Translations under genes and position numbers: made by a program
DNA from: Siderastrea siderea
Lineage: Eukaryota > Cnidaria > Anthozoa > Scleractinia > Rhizangiidae
Assembly: GCA_964030785.1 (NCBI GenBank)
Contig: OZ034978.1
Span: forward strand, 9,152,453 to 9,216,452
Direction: 5' to 3'
Length of the DNA stretch: 64,000 bases
Notes under the pieces: model-generated
Database searches by the model: none
Told to the model about the DNA's origin: nothing
The model's input: the letters and a program-made list of their open reading frames with translations, nothing else
Part shown: in pieces, positions 22,801 through 35,500 of the stretch
Layout of the letters: each line of letters begins with the position of its first letter
How positions within the stretch are numbered: the first letter of the stretch is position 1

Positions 22801-25800
22801 GAGAAATTTCCTAATCCATACCATACAGAAGGTACACCTGAAATTGTGGCTTATTTTGAGCTCTCAATACATGAAATGTCTTAGACAAATAATTTTGACA
22901 AAATATTTAAAAAAATATTGTGAGCATGGTCCAATGTATCACATACTTATATTGTCAGGGCAATAAAATGTTATGTTTGAAATGAACACATGTTGTCAAG
23001 ACCATTTTGAAAATGACCAGACACTGAATTCTATGGTGAGGGACCCAGGGTCCTAGGCTGCCAAGGGTTAAAGAGCAAACAAAACCTGCCTCCATAGAAT
23101 GCAACATCCCAGCCAAACCGAAACGAGATGTAAAATAACACCCTGTCCTTCCCATTGCTACAAAGCAATTCAACCCAGGGTTTACTTTAACAAGGACATA
23201 AAGAAATGCATTGAAAGGCCAAGTGCAAGCTGACTATCACAGTCTATTAAAAATGACCTACTTTGCCAAATAAAGTCTCTTCATTTCTGCATCAAATCCC
23301 GACATTTCACCCATGGTTGGCTTTGAACGCGAAGTTGTAGTTGGAGACGGCGACTTCACCAAATCAGAAGGGACAAGTTTTAAGAATTCATCTTTGAACC
23401 TGACTGTAGCTCCATACTTGAGGCCCAGGTGTTTAAAAATCCCTGCATCAGCATCTCTCTTCATCAAGTCAGCAATAACACGATAACTTGTTATTTCCTC
23501 ATCTGGGAAGGAAAGTAAATAGCTTATAGCTTTTCAAACTAAGCTATGAAAATGAAAACAAACACTAAAAAGGGAAGCAAATCTACTTTGTCACAGGTTT
23601 TTTTCAAATATTCATAAGTTTACTTTCATCGCGCGGGAACTGCCCTCACAAGCCAAATTCAGCTGAACTTACATCTCAAAAGCTATCGATAACACAAGAA
23701 AAAATTCCGTTGAAAATTCTTTCACGAAGAAAATCCAAATCCAAAAAATGTAATTTAGCTAACTGTAATGTTTTGGGCCGGCTTGAATTGAGACTATTAT
23801 TTGTCGGACACTGGATTCCCGAAAGTAAACATGTGGCGCGAAACTATTCACCTCTTCTTGTCAAACTTCAAACCCTTCATGTATTTCCCCCTCAAGTATG
23901 CATCCTCATCTGCATTTCTTGGCAATTCAAGCCGTACATTTTATTTTTAACATGGAGAGGACTGGAGATTTAAAGTGTGAAAGACAAGACAAGAGATTAT
24001 GGCTGCATAAACCAAAAGCTTACTATCTTACCTTCGAAGAGTCTCGAGATTTCTTTACCGAACAGTGGAGAAATGCGTTCCAGTATCACGTTCTTTTCCC
24101 CGTTTTCATCGCTCGCTTTTCCGTTATCGCCTGACATCCTTGATGGTTTAAGAAGTGAAACAGAAATATCAAAAAGACAAAAATACAAACTCAATCCCAA
24201 CCAACTATTTCCTCTGCCAGTTACGACGAGAAAGGGATAAATTTTGGTTTGCTGTCCTATTTGTTTCCCGCCTTTTTGATAATACAGAATGCCCTATTGG
24301 TAGATATCGGTGACTACGTCATCATACAAAATATACTGGCTTTTCTGATTGGTTAACTGTTTGGCGTGAGGAGAACGGGTCGGGGTCGAATGCTTAGTAA
24401 CCGTGTCTGCCACGAAAAATGGCGGACTCGTCGGGTATGAAAACGTGGTCGAGAGAAGAGATATCTTCTTGTGGTTGCAGTGCAAGGACCTACAGGCATG
24501 TTCACTGCCCTTGTTTTCGGTGTCGTGGAAGTGCGACCGATAGAACTACCGAGTTACGGCACTGGCGAGACAACTGCCTGCTCGCTACTGCGGTTGGAAG
24601 TGACAGCACTTCAGGCAGCTTGGCAGATATTGATAGTGATCATGAATCACTTGCAAGCCCTAGCTCATCAGCCAGTCCTTCGAATCCGGAAACTGCTGAA
24701 GTCGGTAACACTCTTAGCGAAGGATCAGATGCAAACAATGCTAATCCCCTCGACCTCTGGCCAGAATTTGAATCTGTTGAACCCGTGGAACGTCAAGGTA
24801 CGGAACCAGCTCCCAACCCCCTCAAAAAAGTGATTCTAACAGCAGTTCTTGACGCTCTGAAAATTATGGATGAAAGTGGGTCGTCAGTTAAAACCTTTGA
24901 TGATATTTTGAGCTATGGAAAAACAATGCTGTACACTTTAATTGATGGCAATGTTGACCTTGATGTTTTGAGTACAATGTGGCCAAAGAATTGGAATGAT
25001 GTTCAACTTTTATTGAAGGAAGAAGGTTTTGAAGATGCCCAGGAATATTTCATATGTTTTTGCCGTACCGAAAAGGTAATTAAAAGAAATAATAAAACAC
25101 ATACCAAATTTGTTTACAGTGGAAATTACAGCGTCATGGATAACAAGGATGCTTGTTGTACTCACTGTGGAAATAAAGGCTATATCAAATATTACTATTT
25201 GGGACTGGAGAGTAAGATTAAAAACTGGTTCAAAACTGAAACAATGTGCCAGAAAATGTTTTCTCATTGGAACGAAAAAGAACACTGGCTTGGTAGAGAG
25301 GAAAGTTGGCCACTAAAGCAAGAGTTTTGGGATGGTCAACGGTGGATAGATCTTCAGTGGTTTTGGGACCCCAGCAAGGTTTGGCCACTTCCAACTCTCT
25401 GTATTTACTGCAGTGCTGTCATTTCTGTGGATCATTTGACTGCTTCCCCTGAGGGAATTGATAATTTGAAGATTGTGACATGTCCTGGGTGTTTTGAGAC
25501 TTTCCACCATGATATTGAAATGGCAAGAGGTTCCCCATTGAACTTGGCCCTCATAGGCCACTGGGACGGGTGGCAACCTTTTGGAACAAGTTTCAGAGGA
25601 TGTGGTTCCTTTGAGGTTTCCATTGCTAACATGAGAAAGAGTGATCGCTGTCATGTTGAAGAAGTGTACGTTGTTGGCTTTGTCCCTTGTTCTGAACTCC
25701 CTAAGGATTTACCAGAATATTTAGATCCTTTTCTCAAACCACTAACGGATGATCTTTCTAAAGGATTTATTTCTGGTTATAAAGTTCCTTATCCTCTGCA

Positions 25801-28800
25801 GTTTACAAGCGATGAATTCAACTCTTCTGAAACAGAAATTATCCGGTTGTTGCTCTTATGTTGGACAGGCGACCACCCAGGGCAGTGTGAAGTCGGCAAG
25901 TTTCTCAATCAAGGAAAATGTGGATGTAGAAGAGAGAAACTACTGGGACAACAACTGCAAAATTCATCTAACAATCATTACTATTATGGCAGCAACAGAT
26001 ACTATGTTCGCTACCCATGGGAAAAAAGGCAAATCGAACATGAGTTGGAAAACCTGTATGACATTGAGAATGAGACAAGAACAAGTGTAAGAAAAGCAAT
26101 GTCATCAGAACTTGGTTTCACTGGAATATCACTGCTTCACAAGGTTTTGTATCCTCTATATCAATTTGATGTTACACGACATATGGTTTATGATGTTTAT
26201 CATACAATTCCTCTAAATGTTGTTAAAAACCAACTCACAAGACTACTGGAACTTGAAGTGGTTGACACAGAATACCTTGACAAACAAATAAAAGATTTTC
26301 CTTGGAGCAAAGAGTTAAGGGATGGAAGACTTCCAAGACCAGTTGGCAAGGAGTGTAAAGGGATTGGTCACTGGAAAGCAGAGGGGCTTCAAAAATTTTC
26401 TTTTCCCATGACTCCTTCTATATTTGAAGACAAATTTCAGGATGATGAAGAGTTTCAAATTCAAACCCTAGTGTTGTGACTGACAGAATTGCACTTTTAC
26501 AGTGGCAGGCTGGGCTGGACTGATGAAATGATAAATGTTCATTTGAAGTTGGCACGGAGACTCAACATACTTGTTGAAGAATTGCAAGGACTGCATATGT
26601 GCACCATTTCTTTGCATAATTTGTTGCATGTTCATGAAGACATTATTAATTTTTCTGCTTGTGACAATTATTGGTGTGCAGTGTTTGAAAGGGCTGTCAA
26701 ACATTATGTTAAAAAGTCACATAACTGCAAAGGGATTGAACGAACCTTTGCAAGTTCAGAGGCACGGAGAGAGTTTCTGAAATCCCTTGGAGGTACAGAA
26801 GTGGCAACTGAGCTTGGCAAGCATGATGTTATACAGGTGAGCTGGTTTTAAGTAAATGTGTATTGCATCTAATTTACCTGGCTGTTGTGGATAAAAAAGA
26901 TATTGTATAGCACATGTAAAATAAATAATATGTCTTAGCATTTTGGCTGTGCTTTTTTGCTGCACCTTTCAATAACATGTTAACTGTGAAGTTCATACAA
27001 AACACAACTTACAAAAATTATTTTACTGTGTTTTTGATGGCCTTCAATCATTATTATGATTACAACCAACAGACCATGTAAGAAACAAACAATATGGATT
27101 GAAATTGACCAATCATAATTCACGGTCATGACGTTTGAACGTATTGAAGTTTAGTTTCTCTAAAAAGTAGCTAAGATGATTGAGAGAGGTGTAGCAGAGT
27201 TCATATTATTCAAAGATGCAGGAATAGGTCTAAATGTAATTTTAAAGTTATTGCAGACAGGGAACTTGTCTTCAAAAAATAGGAACAACAAAAAGTTATT
27301 CACATACAATAGTACTGCTCAAAAATATCTGTTTTATAGGGACATGGTGAGACCCATTTTAACTGATCATATTGATTTCTGCAATTCAATGCTGTGGGAT
27401 GAAAATCATATTTGCCAGCTTTAGCAGGTATTTATTTAATATTTGTTCTTCCCCAGGGTGTTGTAAATTCAGTTGAGACCGGGAAGAAGATTGCCTGTCA
27501 AGACTCAGGACCAAGACAAGCTTTCCTGATTGGCTCGGCAACAAATGTCAGACCTCTACAAAGGGATGATCAGGTGAAAATAGCGAGTACATTGTCTGTT
27601 CCAGTGGACCTGGTGTCATCGTCAGCTTTAATTTCAAAAAGATGTCTTTTAAATGATGTGGGATATGATGGTACAATGTGCTGTGGTGGTGACTACTTTT
27701 TAATTGCAAACAATGGTCAGGAGACTGTGGCTAAGATTGAAACAATGCTGTCAGTTAACTGTGGGAGTGACCTATGCAAAATAGTAGGAAAGGGCTACTT
27801 TTACTCCTACCACCAAGATGCAGTTGGGCAAATTTCTCGCAACTACTGGACTGGTTTCTCCAAGGTTGAAAAGAATCCAGCAAGAGGTGTCACTTTTTTT
27901 TTGGCAGAGAACATGCTGAGGAAAGTTCTGTTGTATGACTGTGGCAATGATTTGCTGACTGTTGTGGACTACATGCGTCCATGGAATCATTTCCTATGTG
28001 TGCCTGTTGTGCCTGTCTATCCTGAAAAGGGAGACATGCTGCTTATTCAGGGAGAAGGTCCAACTGATGTCTGGTATGGTCATGTACAGGATATTCATTA
28101 TTTCAACAAGACAGTTGATGTGTACTTTTTCATTGAGAGTCACCGGCAATGTCAAAATGTGTTTGTCCGTGAGTCTCGTGGGAGAGGTGCAAGAAACACA
28201 GTGTCTTGGAGGTCTGTTATTGGACTTGCTGATGGCCAGTGGATTGGTCCTGGCATGTGGACACCGGATTCATGAAATAACATGTTGAAGGTCCTGCTGC
28301 TGTTACTGTGAAATGACTAATAAGTGCATATACACTGTAGTGTGGAAAATGTGCGGTTAATCAGGTTATTCCAAACTTGAAAATCGTGAAATTTTACAAG
28401 CAAGTGAAATAATGTAAAGGGTGCATGTGTAGATGTCAACTAAGTGACATTTTTGAGACTTAACGTACAAAACTAGAATATACCAGTTTTGAGGCAAGGA
28501 TTGGGAATCAGTAATTTGAGTTCATAAATTCATTTGCAATCTTATTTTTGAAATAATATGGTGTGATGGTGAATATGGAGATATTTCCACATTTCCACAA
28601 GTTACATGTATTCTCAATTTGTTGGGGGAGGGGGGAGATTTTCCTTTTTATTTGCAGTTTTGGGAATAACTTGGGGAAACGATCCCATATTATTCACAAT
28701 ATTGGGAATAACTTGTGGAAGTTTTCCCATTTTGTTCACAATTTTGGGAATAACTTGGGGGATATTTCCCATTTTATTCTCCATATTGGGAATAATCTGG

Positions 28801-31475
28801 GTTAATGTTCCCATTTTATTCACAATATTGGGAATAACTTGGGGAAATGATCCCATTTTATTCACAATATTGGGAATAACTTGGGGAAATGTTCCCATTT
28901 TATTCACAATATTGGGAATAACTTGGGGAAATGTTCCCATTTTATTCACAATATTGGGAATAACTTGGGGAAATGATCCCATCTTATTCACAATATTGGG
29001 AATAACTTGGGGAAATGTTCCCATTTTATTCACAATATTGGGAATAACTTGGGGAAATGATCCCATTTTGTTCACAGTGTTGGGAATAACTTTGGGAAAT
29101 TTTCCCATTTTGTTCACAATATTGGGAATAACTTGGGGAAATGATCCCATTTTATTCACAATATTGGGAATAACTTGGGGAAATGTTCCCATTTTATTCA
29201 CAATATTGGGAATAACTTGGGGAAATGTTCCCATTTTGTTCACAGTGTTGGGAATAACTTTGGGAAATTTTCCCATTTTGTTCACAATATTGGGAATAAC
29301 TTGGGGAAATATTTACAGCATTTTCCCAACATCGGGAAATAAGAGAAAGCATGGCATCTTTCCCAGTAAAAACCCATTTGTAAGATACCGTGAAACAGCT
29401 ACTTCCCAAAATTATCCCAAAAAAGGAATTTCTTGTCCCAGGTTTTACCCAATAATGGGAAAATTTCCCATTTTATTCCCAACTGGGAATCTTGAAAAGT
29501 TTCCTGTGAGATATGTCCATGGAAAAAGGAACCTATCACAAGTACTAATCTTATTAATCCTTGAAATATTTTCACATGAGGCTGTTGCTGTTTGCAATCT
29601 GTAAACAATTAAATTGCTTTATGACTCTATGTTACCCGTTATTGTCAATTACTAAATTGAAACAACCTTTAAATAAGGAAACTCCCATCTTTGTACTCTC
29701 TGTTATGTGGGTATAGAGCACTAAATTTAACACTTCAGTTTAAACTACATCCATATTCGTGCCAGATATAGGTAGAAAAGTTGAAGTTGGAATCTGCTTA
29801 AGTTATCAGGCTCCAGATGACGTAAGTTAATTGCTTGATGGGAGCACTTTGACATTTATGTCTGCAAGGTGTGCTAATTAACCTTAATGGAATAATAAAA
29901 TTAACATAAATTATATTATAAACATTAACACACCTTGTCACCTTTATCTTCAACTGGCATGTGGAGAACAAAAACTCCATCAGTTTTTGCACTCACTGAA
30001 ATTCCTAAAATGAGTAAAATAGATTTTTTATTGAGATAATATAATCATAACAAAAACAGCGAAACTCACTAAGCAACCAACGCAAGAACAAAGCATGGTT
30101 GTAAGGATTCTACTTACCGGTATGCTTCTTGATTGTTTAGATTTTTTTTTTAATAAATTATTTCTTATGCTTTACTTGTGTTACTTTGCACAGTTTGGGT
30201 CAGTAAATATTGGTAAATATTCATGACATACAAATTGAAATTGGACATGTCAACAAACACAACTGAGATCGGCAACCATATGGAATCATTTTAAAAGGAT
30301 TGAACTATACATCTACAGGTAGCTAAAATAACCCCCTGGTTTACTCTTTCTTTTTTACGAGCTTTAGGATTAATCTTCATTGTGAAACAACAAGTAAAAA
30401 ATAACACTCCCAAGGATCAACTTTCACTTTCTAATTGCTCAAAGTTTTCACAAGCATGGCATTTTAATTTTCACAAACAAATTGAAACTACTAAGAAGAG
30501 TTGCATTCTCGCCCCCAGAGCTGCGATCCTTTTGGCCAGCGCCACGGATCGAGAGCTCCGGCAGGGTACGAAGCAGGAAGTCCGCGAATCACGGACTTCC
30601 GGCTTTCTGCGCAGCCTCAGAAATTTGAAACAGTAACTATTACCATCGGTTACAAAAATGGGCAGTTATTGTGCTTGCGCGTTATCCTGGCCCCTGCCAG
30701 AACTTTCGATCTGTGGTGCTGGCCAAAAGGATCGCAGCTCTGGGGACGAGAATGGAAGAGTTGAGATGACAGAAAAATCCAGATGATCAAGGTCTCACTG
30801 TAATAATATTATCATCCTTTCCCACCTGTTAGACTGCCATTGGCAATTCTGTGCTTGAGTTTATAGTTCTTATCATCCAGGATGTAAATGGCCTGTAAAC
30901 AGTAAATGACACAAAATTTTAACCCTTTAAGCCCCAATACTGATCAGCGTCGATTTTCTCTTCATCTTATCTCTTCACTATAACACATACAAGTCAAGTG
31001 AATTAAATTCACTTGACTTGTATTTTAGGAAATGATCAACAGGGATAAATTGCCTTGATGTGTAAACAAATTCTCCCAATTAGTAGTCAATAAAATGTAT
31101 GGAGACCATCAAGGAGAATTTGTATAAAGATGTCGCTGCCTAAAGGGTTAAATGCACTTGATTAAAAACATGTTGTCGGATAAACAGCACAAAACATAAA
31201 AGGTGCGACCCAACAGATTTCTGGGAAGAGTGAGAATTTCAGCTTCTATTCTCAGAATAAAAACTTCAGAGCTTGGGGAGGTACGCCCATTTATAATTTA
31301 TATGATTGGGTATGTGCCACTGAAGAGTAAGAGTTTCACAGTCTCAGTAGCACACCCAGCCAAAATCTCACAGAGTACCCCCAAGCTTCACACAGATGTA
31401 AGACAGTCAACAGCAACCAGCCACAATCGTAAGCTCTCACATCAACTGATGATAATGATGATGATGGTGATGATA

Positions 31476-31509
<34 letters not shown>

Positions 31510-32485
31510 GGACATCATAGGTTAAAAACTAAGGCCTTGAACTGTGGACTGAGTAATTATTTCATTACCTGCTCAGTAACAACAAGGATGCGAGTCCTGA
31601 GTTTGTAGCCATTTCTGTCGTACTTGTGGACTCCAATGCAGTACTAAGAGAAGTGAAAAATGTAATTCTTGTCATAGGTGAGCTAAAAGTGAGACATTTT
31701 TCAAATTTTGCTCCTTAAAAAAGTTTGAAGGTGGAGATAACAGGATGTTGGCTGCTGCGATATACAGCTACAGATTAATGGAAGAGACTGTGGCTTTTTC
31801 ATGTTCATAACAAAGTACTTTGTTAAGTCTTGTAGGGGTGGGTGATGTTCATCAACTGTGACCATTGTAATGGGGGTGTGTCCTGTACAGTGACTGTTGG
31901 CAGTACACTGGGGTATATCCTGGATATAATACCTGTTTGTTGTATTTGGGGTGTGTGTTCTGGGTGCTAACTGTTTGCAGTATAGTTGGGGGTAATAATA
32001 AACACGTGAATATCATATATTAGAACTGTGGGATGAAGAATTAAATGTAAAGAAGATCATTGCAGTTGATGCAACTTTTGCAGTTGTGAAAAGAAAGCCT
32101 GAAAAAAATTCAGGCTTGTACGGGATTCAAACCCTTGACCTCTACAATAGCGGTGTGCACAGTACTCTAACCAATTGAGCTAACAAGCCAACTGGGAGCA
32201 GGTCATTTAGTCAGTTCGCATCCTACACATTAACTGCTAATAATATTATGGGGGTGGTCCTGGATATTAGCTGTTGTCAGTATAGTAGGTACTGGATATT
32301 AACTGCTAGTAGTTGATACTTTGCACTTAAAGGACTCACCTTGATGGTCTCTGAGGGTGGTACAATCTGCTTGTCTGTGCTGACATGTTGCTTTAGTATC
32401 TCCTGACCAATATCTGTGAACGGATTAGAAGCAAGATGGTTATTGGCTGATTGAGTTAAACAACAACAACAACAACAACAACAAT

Positions 32486-32522
<37 letters not shown>

Positions 32523-35500
32523 TTATTATTATAATTATTATCCAAAAAAAATTACCAAGTCTGTGTGGGCTGAATGGTACTGGAATACTTGACTCATAGT
32601 TAGCCTTTTTTCCCTTGAACACTTCACTGGCTCTGACCTTCAAGTCAAGCTAACCAGACAAAAATTTGCCACATTAGCCATCAGTAACAAAAGAGACCAA
32701 AATTGAGAGATTGTTTGTACATTTGTAAATAAACAGGATGGACATTATACAGTAACAGTGTGTTCTCTGACTCTACAAATGCTGTTTCTCACAACAGCAA
32801 ATACATACCAAAATGGTCGTTAACATTAGTTTTATATAGCACAAATTTTGTTTTCAATGTGTTGAAATATTAATACATTTTTGGGGAATTGGGGAAAGGT
32901 TTTTGGTCCCTTGCTGAGACGAGGGGCTTAAAATATGCATTTCAACATTCAAAATAGAAAAAGCACAGGACAAGGCAACCAACCTGAGCTTTCTTCTCAG
33001 GTGTGATACTTCTAACATATTTCCTCACAAGCAGATGAGTGTGCAGGTTGTGGAGCAGTTCAGAAGCCTGAAATGTTAAAGATAAAAATTACAACTAATG
33101 GAAGTAATTTAATGTTGATTAACCACACTGTTGGGACTTACATAATTGTAGAAATCAATAAGCAGGACTTGTCACTGACTTTTTATGGTATTTCACAAGA
33201 CTGGCAGTACAGTCAAAGCTCTTCCTTGTGACCACTCTTGTAAGCAACCAGCATTAGTTACGACCAGCATTGTGAAACCCTGTTTGACTTGTCACTTAAA
33301 CTCTTATTAAAAGTTCTCATAAGCGCCCACAACCACTTTTATAAATTACCAACTGGTTTTTCCTTTGTCGTTAAGTTCTTGTAAGCAACCACTCAGTCAG
33401 CACTTCAATAAAAGCATTCAAATCATGATCAAATTTAGAGTAATACATAACACAAGCGCTAATGGTTCGTTGACTTGCACATACACAACCTCTTTGTGAT
33501 AGACAATACAAAACTATTGAATACTACAATACTGTCAGTAACCATTAACATATGCCAAGCTTTATGCTTAAAGCTTTCATAAGCGACCACCCTCTAATAT
33601 TTCATCAAGCAGTCACTTACGAGAGCCCATCCCCGTAAGCTACCAGCTCTAGCTGTGACCACTTTTCTAAATTTCCAAGGTGGTTGCTTGCAAGAGCTTT
33701 AACTGTATTTGTATTTGTTGTCAATGACTAGTCTTGATACAAATCAGTATTCTTACCTCAACCATAGAGCCAGGAGGCTTTGGCCAACTTTTGTCCAACA
33801 CAGTGGTAGGTAAACTTCTTGCAAGAAGGAGCAGGTGAGACTTCCTCACCAATGCCACAAACTGAAAAAAAGATACAAATTTTGAAGTGACTGTTAAGGT
33901 TTTTACCAGTATATTTCAGCACTTTTCAACAGCTTTATATTTTGAAGAAAAATTGACCTCTCTAAGATTACAACAGGCTGCCAGAGACCACAGCTAGGTT
34001 CATAAATCTTAATTGCAGGGTAACAGACTAGGCCATTGACAAAATGCCGAGAGGGGGTACTCCCTCACAAAACCAGTACAGGTATGTGCTGTCCAATGGG
34101 GTCATGATTTTGGGACTCGTGATCTAGAACAGGGTATCCATATTCAAGACATTTTCTAGAACGGGGCGTAATATTGCAAACGCATGAAAGCCTCAAAATA
34201 TCAGCAGCAATTTTAAATTATCCATAGAGAATTTGCTAAACAAAGTATGTTCGTTACAAAACCTGATTTGCGAAGAAGTAGTTGTGTTTCAGATGTACAA
34301 GTTGAACAAACAAACAAATAACTTTTCTAGAATAGAGTGACTGAAATGGGGTAAACATCTAGAACAGGGTAATAAACAACTGTAGAATTTGTAGAATGGG
34401 GTATCCCAACCTCTTCTAAAGCAGGGTTCAAATTTGGAGGACTGGGCAGCACACACCCATCCAAAATCTACTGCAGTAACCCCGTTGGGTTGGGGGGGGG
34501 GACAAAATGTCACTGCCCAATAAAGTAATCATCTGAACTACAATAGTCTAAGACAAGATGTTGTTGTTGGACCAAATGGTCTTACCAGTTTGTTCATTTA
34601 AAGACCCTCCTGCTCTCCAGTCTGACAACTTACTTACTTAAATGTTACCCAGGGAGAGGGGGAGGGGGTACTTAATTAAGTTTCGTATAGTGAGTGCTGT
34701 TTACTTTTATGTCTCATCTCAGACAAGCCCAGAGACAAATGTGAAGCACTTATAGTCCTAGCTTGTAAAACCATCCACACTGGTAAAATAAAATCATGAC
34801 ACTCACGTCAACATTCTCTTCACTTGCAGGCTGATTTCTTGTAATGAATCCCTTGATAAACCTTTACATAGCAAGATGAAACAATGTGAGGTTTAAGACA
34901 ACACCGTAGTTTGACTAAGTCTTGGGTCGGGGGCGGGGGGGTCCACAGCGTTGTAGGTGGAGTTAAAATGATGAAGCTAGGAGATTCTACTCCTCTTAGA
35001 CCTTGACCGGGATGAATAAACAAAGTACATAATAACTGGAGCTTGGGATCACATAACCAAATTTAACATGACTAAGTTAGGTAAGCAGTAACTCGCAACT
35101 GTCTAAGCTTCATCTGGTTTCCTTAACATGGACTGAAGAGGAAATAAACTGGGATGCTCATGTGATTCAGGGCCCCCTGCATTTTGCTGGGTTTTCCTTC
35201 TCGTACTCAGTCATTGATACACCTGGGTGGAGAGACATCATTTGAGGCCAAGTTTCTTGTCTAAGGAAACAACATGGCACAAGGTAAAGGTAAAGGCTAA
35301 ATTCACACATGAGCCATGGAGGCCCACACGGCAGGAGCTCATCTTAGTGTCTGCAGCATGAAGCAACTGAGAGTATTGCTACTTACCCCTGGAAAGGATG
35401 CTAGTGCATCCACCTGGGTGGAGAGAGACAATGAGGGGTAAAGTTTCTTGTCCAAGGGAAGAACATAGTGGCAGGGACTGGGTCTCGAACCAATGACCTT

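Larger units (their letters stand above)
20035..29508. mobile_element. 9474-bp EnSpm/CACTA-type DNA transposon inside a myosin intron
   Basis: The ends are CACAGGAAACTTTTCAA at 20035 and its inverted copy ending at 29508; 22 of the first 23 bases match. The flanks are AGA at 20032-20034 and AGA at 29509-29511, a 3-bp target duplication as expected for CACTA elements. Both subterminal zones hold tandem arrays. The interior encodes a TNP2-family transposase (+) and a second gene (-) diverging from one promoter. Excising the element plus one AGA leaves a 631-bp intron between myosin exons 32 and 33. The CACAG ends differ from the CACTA/CACTG consensus, so subfamily placement is open. Confidence 0.88.

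Noticed and set aside
27176..27424. Possible reverse-transcriptase remnant in the transposase intron ([14 protein letters not shown])
   Set aside because: Too short and without flanking RT motifs; resemblance could be chance.
24419..28275. Domesticated host gene instead of a transposon gene
   Set aside because: Terminal inverted repeats with AGA duplications enclose it and the TGA shows no purifying selection on full length; domestication remains possible only if expression and conservation are shown.
28614..29285. 223-codon minus-strand repeat protein
   Set aside because: A 42-bp tandem array without stops in that frame; the opposite strand is open too, and unit changes are not biased to silent sites.
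20175..29315. CRISPR-like arrays
   Set aside because: Units are contiguous tandem repeats without unique spacers, in animal nuclear DNA.
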